From contig CBDCVZ010000010.1 in assembly GCA_965223215.1 (NCBI GenBank), positions 6,386,001 through 6,450,000 of the forward strand: 64,000 nucleotides of DNA, read 5' to 3'. Source of the DNA: JABDMH01 sp965223215 (GTDB lineage: Bacteria; Bacteroidota; Bacteroidia; Chitinophagales; Saprospiraceae). Numbering within the stretch: the first letter of the stretch is position 1; the number at the start of each line of letters is the position of its first letter. Made by a program: the position numbers and the translations under genes. Positions 8,939 through 16,645 of the stretch are shown in pieces. Below the pieces are notes generated by a model that saw only the letters and a list, made by a program, of their open reading frames with translations, did no database searches and was not told the origin of the DNA.

Positions 8939-9022
8939 AAAGGAGGGGCTATCATGCTGAGCCCGTCGAACCATCAGCCCCGCCCAACAAAAGGCATATG
9001 CGTGGCCATGACGCTCATAAAT
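8870..9022 (+). pseudogene. Out-of-frame C-terminal remnant of an unidentified protein
   Basis: In a frame different from the truncated peptidase, the plus strand from just after its break point reads TGSGMHIEEGRAVRVPIEVW, then PHLKRRGYHAEPVEP, down to a TAG near 9020. This reads like natural C-terminal protein sequence and runs into the 3' end of the convergent SDR gene. It looks like the tail of another gene joined to the S41 gene by a deletion. I do not recognise the parent with confidence. Confidence 0.4.
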
Positions 9023-9729
9023 AGGACATTGGCATCGAGGGGCAACCCAGCCATATATATCACGGCATCAACCACCCGCTGCAGCGGCATGGTTGGCTCT
9101 GTGGCCAGACGACCGTCCGCCTGAGGAACACCTTGGTGCATTTTTTGGGCCATGGGTGTCTCCGCATTACCAATATCTATTTGTCCGCAAGCGATATTGT
9201 ATTTTCTACCGTCGAGAGCGGTCGATTTTGTAAGTCCCGTGATGGCGTGCTTGCTGGTGGTATAGGCAGCTGAAAGTGCCCGGGGAGTATGCGCCGAGAG
9301 CGAACCATTATTGATGATTCGACCACCCATCGGCTCCTGCGCTTTCATCAAGTTAAAAGCCTCTTGGGTGCAGAGGAAACTACCGATCACATTAATATCG
9401 AGCACTTGTCTCAGATCTTCGTACGTGTAGTCTTCCAGTTCTTTACTGGGTAAGCTCACTCCGGCATTATTAAATAATAAATCTAGTCGACCAAACCTTT
9501 CCTTTATGATTGCAAAAAGTTTGGATACAGATGAAGGCGTACTCACATCGCTTGCAATCCCAATTCCGATACCTTCGGCCTCACTGTTCTCGCTAATAAT
9601 CTGATCCAGCACATCTTGTCTCCTAGCGGTGAGAATTACGCTGTATCCCCGCCTGATTAGGGAGATAGATACACTTTTTCCAATGCCTGAACTTGCCCCA
9701 GTAATTAGTGCTACTTTATTGCTTGCCAT
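8974..9729 (-). CDS. Short-chain dehydrogenase/reductase (SDR)
   Basis: This 251-residue classical SDR has TGASSGIG (10-17) for NAD(P), NNAG (87-90), catalytic Ser143, Tyr156 and Lys160 (YTTSK), and a C-terminal PLDANVLF segment. It is cytoplasmic. The gene follows the GntP-type permease on the same strand with a 120-bp gap, which suggests it oxidises or reduces the imported sugar acid, as gluconate or hexonate dehydrogenases of this family do; that link is inference. A decayed copy of its C-terminus sits at 4333-4492. Confidence 0.92.
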   Translation of the reverse strand: MASNKVALITGASSGIGKSVSISLIRRGYSVILTARRQDVLDQIISENSEAEGIGIGIASDVSTPSSVSKLFAIIKERFGRLDLLFNNAGVSLPSKELEDYTYEDLRQVLDINVIGSFLCTQEAFNLMKAQEPMGGRIINNGSLSAHTPRALSAAYTTSKHAITGLTKSTALDGRKYNIACGQIDIGNAETPMAQKMHQGVPQADGRLATEPTMPLQRVVDAVIYMAGLPLDANVLFMSVMATHMPFVGRG

Positions 9730-9849
9730 TAATGATTTAGAATCTGTGGAGGAATGATGTCAATCCCAACTATTTTGAAACTAATTTTATGAATTTGATC
9801 AGATATGTCACCTTCTATCCGACCATCTTTAATGCGAAACCATTGCTTG

Positions 9850-11226
9850 CTAGCGCAATGGTAAAAGGTATGAAAAAAGCATCACCTGGACCAGTCCCAC
9901 CACTGCGATGACGGCTAGGGTGAAAGTCCATGTTTGGAGCGCCTCCTTTTCTGTTAATCCACTCATTTTTGAGACGACCCAGAATCCGCTGTCGTTCATC
10001 CACGATATGAAGGCAGCACCAAAGCCAACCGCCAATAGGATGTAGATGGGATGATAGGGTAAATCACTGCCGTTTCCAATCAGAGCAAACATGATGCTAG
10101 ATGAAGTAATCATGGATACCGTGCCTGATCCCTGCGCTGTTTTCATGACCGCTGCGATTAGCCAGGCCAATAGTATGTAGTGAATATGAAAGTTTTCGGT
10201 GGCAGCTTCAATGGCTGTCCCAATTCCACTGTGTTTGATCATGGCGCCAAACGCTCCACCAGCTGCCGTAATAAGAATGATTACCCCGGCGATCTGGAGC
10301 GGTTCGGAGATCCCCTCCCACAACTTAGCTTTATCTAAATTACGCTGCTGGGCCCATTGTAATAAGGCCAAACCTGCACCGACACTCATGGCAACATTTT
10401 TATTGCCCCAAAAGGCCAAGAATCCGGGTAAATCATCGGCACCATTTAAGGTGTCAACGACTGAGGCTAAGCTGATCAACACAATGGGCAAAACGATCGG
10501 GGCAAGCGAGAAAAGGAGACCGGCTGTCGGCACTTCATGATCTTTGCTACTTGTAGCAACACGAACGGGAATGTCGAGCTTCGCATTTAGTCTCTTGGCG
10601 ACATAGAGCACAGCAACACAGGGAAGGATCCCTGCGAAGAGCCCCGCTATGATCGTCAGTCCTAAGTCAATCTGTAAATTCTCAGCCATAATCAAAGGCC
10701 CTGGTGTTGGCGGAACCATATGATGCGTAATGGCTGCACCACCTGCCATAGCGATAACATATAGTAAATAGTTCTGTTTTGTCTTTTGAGCCAAAGCAAT
10801 AGCCAGAGGGATGAGTAGGAAGAAGACCGTATCAAAAAAAACGGGAATTGAAAGGATGAACCCACTTAACAACAGCGCAAAAGCTGCTCTCTTTTCACCA
10901 AAAGTTTGCAAGAGCCACTGAACAATTCGCTCGGCGGCACCACTATCCATCATGGCCGCGCCAATGACTGCTGCCAGGGCGATCACCCAGGCAATTTTAC
11001 CCGCCACACTGCCAAACTCTAGCATGGGTAACTCCACTGCAGTGACCAGAGGATGTTGCCCATCAGCACCCGGAAGACCAGCTGAAATGAGACCGACAAT
11101 AACGGAGGAAAGGATAAGTGCCACAAAAGGGTGAAATTTCAAAACTGAAATAAATATTACCACGGCAGCGATACCGATTATTAAAACAGCGAAGGGCCAG
11201 TAGGTCGATTCAACGAGAGCGTTCAT
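9850..11226 (-). CDS. GntP-family gluconate/sugar-acid:H+ symporter
   Basis: This 458-residue polytopic membrane protein has about 12 hydrophobic helices. The start at 11226 (MNALVESTYWPF) is preferred over an in-frame ATG 39 bp upstream because the first membrane helix then starts properly. Motifs typical of GntP permeases are present: GFILSIPVFFDTVFFLLIPLA, MVPPTPGPL, KTAQGSGTVSMITSS and MNDSGFWVV. Family members import gluconate, related hexonates or D-glycerate. It probably forms a unit with the downstream SDR and lies near the divergent SelA/amidohydrolase operon. Confidence 0.95.
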   Translation of the reverse strand: MNALVESTYWPFAVLIIGIAAVVIFISVLKFHPFVALILSSVIVGLISAGLPGADGQHPLVTAVELPMLEFGSVAGKIAWVIALAAVIGAAMMDSGAAERIVQWLLQTFGEKRAAFALLLSGFILSIPVFFDTVFFLLIPLAIALAQKTKQNYLLYVIAMAGGAAITHHMVPPTPGPLIMAENLQIDLGLTIIAGLFAGILPCVAVLYVAKRLNAKLDIPVRVATSSKDHEVPTAGLLFSLAPIVLPIVLISLASVVDTLNGADDLPGFLAFWGNKNVAMSVGAGLALLQWAQQRNLDKAKLWEGISEPLQIAGVIILITAAGGAFGAMIKHSGIGTAIEAATENFHIHYILLAWLIAAVMKTAQGSGTVSMITSSSIMFALIGNGSDLPYHPIYILLAVGFGAAFISWMNDSGFWVVSKMSGLTEKEALQTWTFTLAVIAVVGLVQVMLFSYLLPLR

Positions 11227-11438
11227 GCAATTTCTGTTTGATGTAGGTTTGCTTAAAGATAACAAAGTAGGGGAGTGGCATCACAAAGTTTGACCAAGCT
11301 ACCAACAGAGATCCAATTTGATTTCAATTCAAACAGATTGTGTTTTTGGAGCGCGAGGTTCTGACCATGAAAGGCATGGAAAAACCGGTTTCATCAAGCA
11401 GGATGATGCAATTTTATGTCGATTACCTTTCTAAACCG

Positions 11439-12164
11439 TTAAAACTGGAGAGTGCCAAAAAATTCCGGTAAATGAAAATTAGGCCTAGGATAGTCGATTC
11501 GTGACCAGGTGAGCCAGTGAGGATGCGATGTTTCATCGGCACATTTGTAAAAATTGCCACGCCAAATGATTCCGGGCTGTGGCTTATCGAGGTCCGTATA
11601 CTTTTGCAGCACCTCAAAGGGTATTCGATATTCTACGGTCCAGGTAACTGGTGTTTGAATCTCTGGATCGACCGTACTGGGAAGACTGTGAGCTACTTCT
11701 ATTTTGGCAATGTCTTCGACTGCTATCTGTTCACCTGCTCGTGGTTCTTTTTGAAAGTGAAATAACATGGTGCCTCCACAATTCATTTCCAGATTAAAAT
11801 ATCCATCCTTGCTGTCTTTCTTGGGGCTAAAAAAGAATTCAACACAACTGTCCTTAAACACACCATCTTGGTGGTTGGTTCTGATGGCACGGACATATTG
11901 ATCATGCACTTGAAAAATAACATAGATCGCACGCTCATCGTAAGCCACTTTGGCATGAACTGAGGGGATGTGACTTGGTTTTTCGCCCATAAAATGTGAA
12001 AGGTGGAGTGCCTCGATACTTTTCCATGGCTCCTTATCCCACGCTGCATCGATAGATATTTGCTGATCAATTTTTTTGACTTTGTAGGTCATTTGATTTT
12101 CTTCTTTCTGTGAGTTATTCTGAAGCATTAATAGGGCAAAAAGAATCAGCGCAATCTTCAACAT
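11439..12164 (-). CDS. CBM9-like carbohydrate-binding protein, exported
   Basis: The 241-residue protein has an N-terminal hydrophobic segment (1-15, MLKIALILFALLMLQ) and then a single family-9-like carbohydrate-binding (DOMON-type) domain. Typical marks are DAAWDKEPWK, VAYDERAIYVIFQVHD, KDSCVEFFFSP and FNLEMNCGG, with WTVEYRIPFEVL near 185. Stand-alone CBM9-like proteins are common in Bacteroidota glycan loci. It is the promoter-proximal gene of the leftward block CBM9-GntP-SDR, 212 bp before the permease. Ligand unknown. Confidence 0.85.
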   Translation of the reverse strand: MLKIALILFALLMLQNNSQKEENQMTYKVKKIDQQISIDAAWDKEPWKSIEALHLSHFMGEKPSHIPSVHAKVAYDERAIYVIFQVHDQYVRAIRTNHQDGVFKDSCVEFFFSPKKDSKDGYFNLEMNCGGTMLFHFQKEPRAGEQIAVEDIAKIEVAHSLPSTVDPEIQTPVTWTVEYRIPFEVLQKYTDLDKPQPGIIWRGNFYKCADETSHPHWLTWSRIDYPRPNFHLPEFFGTLQF

Positions 12165-12410
12165 AGTTTCTTGTTTTCGGTAAATGCCTTAACTAAAATA
12201 GCAATTATCCACCAAGTGATTATTGGCTGAGTCAAGGAGTAGTCCGCTTTGTCAGAGTGCAACATTCGCCCTGCAGAGCAGTGAAAGCCCTGATGAATGA
12301 TGGGATCCTAGGTGAAATAATTTCTGTAAATTTAGTTAGAGCACAGCTTATCAAGACCAGAGATGTGCAGGCATATTATTGGTCCTCTAATTTTTAATGA
12401 TCCAAACAAG

Positions 12411-14021
12411 ATGAATCGCAGGGAAATTATCAGACAGTTGGCAGCTATTCCCGTCATTGGGACTGTGGCATCCCCTCGTGCTTTGACTGCAAAAAAGGGT
12501 GCATTGATCACCAACTTAAAAGAGGAAAATATTTATGACACCATCGGCGTAGATACCATCATAAATTGCCGAGGTACGTTTACTATTTTGGGTGGGTCCA
12601 TTGAGCTACCAGAGGTCATTGCGGCCATGGAAGCTGCCTCTGGCAATTTCGTCCAATATGATGAACTTGCCCATGGTATTGGAGAACGCCTGGCTGAGAT
12701 TACCAAAACCGAATGGGGCATGGTCTCGGCCGGCTGTGCAGCTGGACTAAAGCATGTTACGGCTGCGTGCGTCACCGGGGGTAATCCAGAAAAGCTTATT
12801 CGGATACCCGATCTAACCGGATTTGACAAGACGGAAGTTATTGCCCCACGAACGTCTCGCAATGTCTATGACCATGCTGTGAGGAATGTTGGTGTTCGGA
12901 TGGTGACTGTTGAAAATGAGGCTGAAATGAGGCAGGCTATCAATAGTCGTACTGCTATGATCTATTTGTCACTAGGAAAGCATACAGAAAAAGGGCAGCC
13001 CCTGTCATTGGAGAAGGTGGCATCCATTGCTAAACCACACAGTATTCCCATTCTTGCCGATGCCGCAGCAGAAGATCTTACCATCCCCCCCATTCATCTT
13101 AAACGGGGAGCTACGGTTGTTGCCTACAGTGGTGGTAAGGCCATTTGTGGTCCCCAATGTGCCGGCCTGCTGTTAGGAGATAAAAGTATTTTGATGTCGG
13201 CATGGCAGGCAAGTTCTCCGCATCACGGTCCCGGTAGAGATAACAAAGTTGGCAAGGAGGAAATGCTTGGAATGTTGGCCGCGGTTGAGGCGTGGATTGA
13301 GAGGGATCACGATGCTGAGTGGAAGCGGTGGTTGAGCTGGCTTGATGTCATTGCAACAAAAATGGAAACCATCCCCGGTGTTTCAACAGAGGTAAAAAAT
13401 CCCGCGGGTTTGTCTAATCATGCACCTGTATTACACATAAAATGGGATCCGGACCGATTTCATTTTACTGGTTACGATATGGCAGAAGAGGTCGGTCGTA
13501 ATAAACCACGGATTGCGGTTGGCAATCGAGACTTTGATAACCTCACCTCAATTAATGTTACCCCTAATCAGATGCAGCCTGGTGAAGCAGAAACTGTGGC
13601 GGATCGACTCTATGGTGTGCTGTCTAAAGAGCGAACACCCAAAGAAGAAAAATTAGCATCAGCTCGCGTCGACCTAACGGGTCATTGGCGCCTTACGATT
13701 GAATTCCTAAGTGGGTCCAGCATTCATGACCTTTATCTGGAGCAAGATGGCAACTGGATCGATGGGGTACATCATACAGATTTTGCAAAGCTGGACCTAG
13801 TGGGTATGATCGAAGGTGATAAAATAAAATTCAAGTCGGCATTTCATGTGCCGGGCAATCATCTGATTTATCTTTTTTCTGGCATCGCTGCCAAGAATGA
13901 AATCACTGGATCGATATTCTTGGGTGAATACCTGACCGCAAATTTTCATGGCAAAAAAGTCGACCGTCCAAATCCCAAGCAACCTATTTTGATCCCTGGT
14001 GGCCCACCTCTGGCAACATAA
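12411..14021 (+). CDS. SelA/DgaE-like PLP-dependent enzyme with export signal and C-terminal beta domain
   Basis: The 536-residue protein starts at 12411 (MNRREIIRQLAAIPVIGTVA); an ATG 48 bp upstream adds unrelated residues. The N-terminus has twin arginines before a moderately hydrophobic stretch, resembling a Tat signal. Residues ~45-420 are a fold-type I PLP domain of the SelA-like group, with Asp217 in LADAA and the Schiff-base Lys243 in YSGGKAICGPQ. Residues ~430-536 form a lipocalin-like beta module (DLTGHWRLTIEF, GSIFLGEY). DgaE-type relatives are D-glucosaminate-6-phosphate ammonia-lyases. Two amidohydrolases and a dehydrogenase follow in the same direction. Substrate is unproved. Confidence 0.85.
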   Translation: MNRREIIRQLAAIPVIGTVASPRALTAKKGALITNLKEENIYDTIGVDTIINCRGTFTILGGSIELPEVIAAMEAASGNFVQYDELAHGIGERLAEITKTEWGMVSAGCAAGLKHVTAACVTGGNPEKLIRIPDLTGFDKTEVIAPRTSRNVYDHAVRNVGVRMVTVENEAEMRQAINSRTAMIYLSLGKHTEKGQPLSLEKVASIAKPHSIPILADAAAEDLTIPPIHLKRGATVVAYSGGKAICGPQCAGLLLGDKSILMSAWQASSPHHGPGRDNKVGKEEMLGMLAAVEAWIERDHDAEWKRWLSWLDVIATKMETIPGVSTEVKNPAGLSNHAPVLHIKWDPDRFHFTGYDMAEEVGRNKPRIAVGNRDFDNLTSINVTPNQMQPGEAETVADRLYGVLSKERTPKEEKLASARVDLTGHWRLTIEFLSGSSIHDLYLEQDGNWIDGVHHTDFAKLDLVGMIEGDKIKFKSAFHVPGNHLIYLFSGIAAKNEITGSIFLGEYLTANFHGKKVDRPNPKQPILIPGGPPLAT

Positions 14022-14061
14022 TCCAATATTTTTTCCGAAAAGTACTCAATGATTATCGGAT

Positions 14062-15318
14062 ATGAATTTTGAAATTCGTTGCAAAATCTCCACTTGTTGT
14101 ATCCTAATTTGGTTTATTCCAACTTTTATTCTTGGGCAGGAATTTGACCTTCTATTAAAAGGTGGGCACGTGATAGATCCAAAGAATGGGGTCAATCAGA
14201 AGATGGATGTGGCGATCAAAGATGGTAAAATCGCATTGGTGGAAAGAGAAATAAACATTAGTCGGGCACAACAAGTATTGGTGGTGTCAGATTACTTTGT
14301 GACACCTGGCCTCATAGATATGCACGTACATGTATTTAATGGTCATACACGCGGATCTTACATTGCCGATGGTCCAACGAGTGTGCCACCCGATGGCTTT
14401 ACTTTTCGCAATGGCGTCACTACGGTGGTGGATGCAGGATCGTCTGGATGGAAGAATTTTCGCCAATTTAAGGAGCAGACAATCGATCAAGCAAAGACAC
14501 GGGTGCTTGCCTTACTAAATATCGTGGGTGTGGGCATGTTGGGTCGATACGAAGAACAGAACGTCAGCGACATGAATCCCCAGATGACGGCGCATATGAT
14601 TAAGAAACTGTTTCCCGATATCTTAGTTGGAATTAAGAGTGCACATTATTGGGGAGATTTTACTCAGGTTGATTTAGCCGTGGAGGCAGGGGTACTTGCT
14701 GAGGTGCCGGTCATGGTTGACTTTGGTGAGCACGATCCACCCAATTCCATTGAATCGCTTTTTATGAAGCACCTCAGACCTGGTGATATTTTTACACATA
14801 CCTACTCTTACGGCCCTAAGCAACGCGAAACGGTGGTGGATGAAAGTGGTCAAGTTAAACCTTTTGTTTTCAAAGCGCAGGAGCGGGGTATTGTCTTTGA
14901 TGTTGGACACGGAGGGGGCGCATTTTCTTGGCGCCAAGCTGTACCGGCAGTAGCACAAGGTTTTATAACCGATGTGATAAGCACGGATTTACACATTCAA
15001 AGTATGAATGCCGGTATGAAGGATCTGAACAACGTCATGTCGAAATTTCTGGCAATGAACCTGACCCTAAATGAAGTGGTGTACCGGACCACTTGGAAAC
15101 CAGCACAGGTTATCAACCGACCTGATTTAGGAAACTTAGATGTGGGTTCCGAAGCAGATGTCGCCGTCTTAAATGTTCGCAAGGGAGATTTTGGATTTGT
15201 AGATGTACGTGGAAAACGCCTAAATGGAAATCAAAAAATTGAAACAGAATTGACGATTCGTGGGGGTAAAGTCGTGTGGGACCTCAATGGCATTAGTGCT
15301 ACCGCTTATAAAGAATAA
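14062..15318 (+). CDS. Exported amidohydrolase (Atu3266/EF0837-type deacetylase-like)
   Basis: This 418-residue metallohydrolase has a signal peptide (about 1-25, ending FILG before Q). After the beta-sandwich strand DLLLKGGHVIDPKNG come the metal motif HVHVF, a Lys in VGIKSAHY that may be the carboxylated bridge, and later ligands in GEHDPP, FTHTYSYG and STDLHIQ. The closing signature GNLDVGSEADVAVLNVRKGDFGF is typical of the amidohydrolase/deacetylase group that sits beside DgaE-like genes in other bacteria. It lies 40 bp after the PLP enzyme. Members tested in other species deacetylate N-acyl hydroxy or amino acids; the substrate here is unknown. Confidence 0.9.
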   Translation: MNFEIRCKISTCCILIWFIPTFILGQEFDLLLKGGHVIDPKNGVNQKMDVAIKDGKIALVEREINISRAQQVLVVSDYFVTPGLIDMHVHVFNGHTRGSYIADGPTSVPPDGFTFRNGVTTVVDAGSSGWKNFRQFKEQTIDQAKTRVLALLNIVGVGMLGRYEEQNVSDMNPQMTAHMIKKLFPDILVGIKSAHYWGDFTQVDLAVEAGVLAEVPVMVDFGEHDPPNSIESLFMKHLRPGDIFTHTYSYGPKQRETVVDESGQVKPFVFKAQERGIVFDVGHGGGAFSWRQAVPAVAQGFITDVISTDLHIQSMNAGMKDLNNVMSKFLAMNLTLNEVVYRTTWKPAQVINRPDLGNLDVGSEADVAVLNVRKGDFGFVDVRGKRLNGNQKIETELTIRGGKVVWDLNGISATAYKE

Positions 15319-15319
15319 A

Positions 15320-16645
15320 ATGTATTGCTCAGAAAGCAACAAACAATCACTTTTGTGCTTGTCCATTAGGAGTCGGGTGCTTCACTTTAACAACTCTGAT
15401 ACTCCGGATGTACTCGCGATTCGATTTCTTTGGGTGGTTTCGACACTGATCATTTTCTCCACCCTATTGCCAGCACAAACCTATGATTTATTACTTAAGC
15501 AGGGACATGTCTACGATCATAAAAACAATCGAGATGGCATTTTTGATGTGGGAATTAAAGACGGCAAGATCGCCGTAGTGGCCCCGGATGTTCCCGTTTC
15601 AACTGCACGGAAGGTAGTGAATGTTGAAGGGCTTTGGGTCAGTCCGGGTTTTATTGATCTGCATACCCATGTTTTTGTGGGACCAGAGGTCGGTAAATTT
15701 GCCAATGGGATAAATAGTTTATCACCAGATAATTTCACCCTCAAATCAGGTGTCACCACAGTCGTAGATGCTGGCACCTCGGGCTGGCAAAATTTTGAAT
15801 CATTTAAAGCTCAAGTTATAGATCATTCCCTTACCCGGGTTTTGTCCTTTGTGAATATTGCAGGGCCTGGTATGTGCGGCAAACCTTTGCAGGAATCAAT
15901 GACAGAAATGCAGCCTGAAGAAATTTCTAAACTAAAGGAGGTCTATCCCAACGAAATTGTAGGTGTGAAGATCGGCCATTTTGAAAAAGATTCCTGGAGA
16001 CCCTTTGAGCTTGCCTTGCAAGCTGCAGAGAATGCTTCACTCCCCCTTTTTGTAGAGTGTCATTTGCCACATTATTCGCTCCAAGATCAGTTGTCCAAAC
16101 TTCGACCGGGTGACATCATCACCCATTCATTTGAGCAAGTTTCGGAGCGGGAACCAGTCATCGATGAAAGTGGTAAGGTCCGTGATTTTGTCCTTGATGC
16201 ATATGATCGTGGTGTGCTATTTGATGTGGGCCATGGTGGTGCCGGTTTTTGGTTTAGTCAGGCAGTTCCAGCATTTCAACAAGGGCTGTGGCCCAATTCA
16301 TTTGGTACGGATATGCACAAATTCAGTGTCAATGCAGGAATGAAAGACATGCTCAACGTCATGTCTAAGTACATGGCCATCGGCATGAAAATCAGAGATG
16401 TCCTTGCCCGTGCAACCTGGTTGCCCGCCCAGGCCATACACCGCCATGACCTGGGTCACTTATCAGTAGGAGCTATAGCAGATATCGCTGTCGTGCGAGT
16501 AAGAGAGGGTCAATTTGGTTTTGTGGATGCGGCCGGATTTCGTCTCGATGGCACTCGTCGATTGGAAGCCGAACTGACGGTACGGGCGGGGAGGATTGTT
16601 TGGGACCTCAATGGATTGGCGGCAACACCTTTTCGCACACCATGA
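15320..16645 (+). CDS. Exported amidohydrolase, paralogue of the preceding gene
   Basis: The ATG at 15320 is directly after the stop of the previous gene and gives 441 residues; the frame is open further upstream, inside that gene. A signal-type segment FLWVVSTLIIFSTLLPAQ lies about 35-40 residues in, so the true start may be later. The catalytic layout repeats its neighbour: HTHVFVG, VGVKIGHFE (Lys), ECHLP, THSFEQ and FGTDMHKFS, then LGHLSVGAIADIAVVRVREGQFGF. It is a diverged tandem paralogue. Two parallel hydrolases suggest two related N-acyl or cyclic amide substrates. Confidence 0.9.
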   Translation: MYCSESNKQSLLCLSIRSRVLHFNNSDTPDVLAIRFLWVVSTLIIFSTLLPAQTYDLLLKQGHVYDHKNNRDGIFDVGIKDGKIAVVAPDVPVSTARKVVNVEGLWVSPGFIDLHTHVFVGPEVGKFANGINSLSPDNFTLKSGVTTVVDAGTSGWQNFESFKAQVIDHSLTRVLSFVNIAGPGMCGKPLQESMTEMQPEEISKLKEVYPNEIVGVKIGHFEKDSWRPFELALQAAENASLPLFVECHLPHYSLQDQLSKLRPGDIITHSFEQVSEREPVIDESGKVRDFVLDAYDRGVLFDVGHGGAGFWFSQAVPAFQQGLWPNSFGTDMHKFSVNAGMKDMLNVMSKYMAIGMKIRDVLARATWLPAQAIHRHDLGHLSVGAIADIAVVRVREGQFGFVDAAGFRLDGTRRLEAELTVRAGRIVWDLNGLAATPFRTP

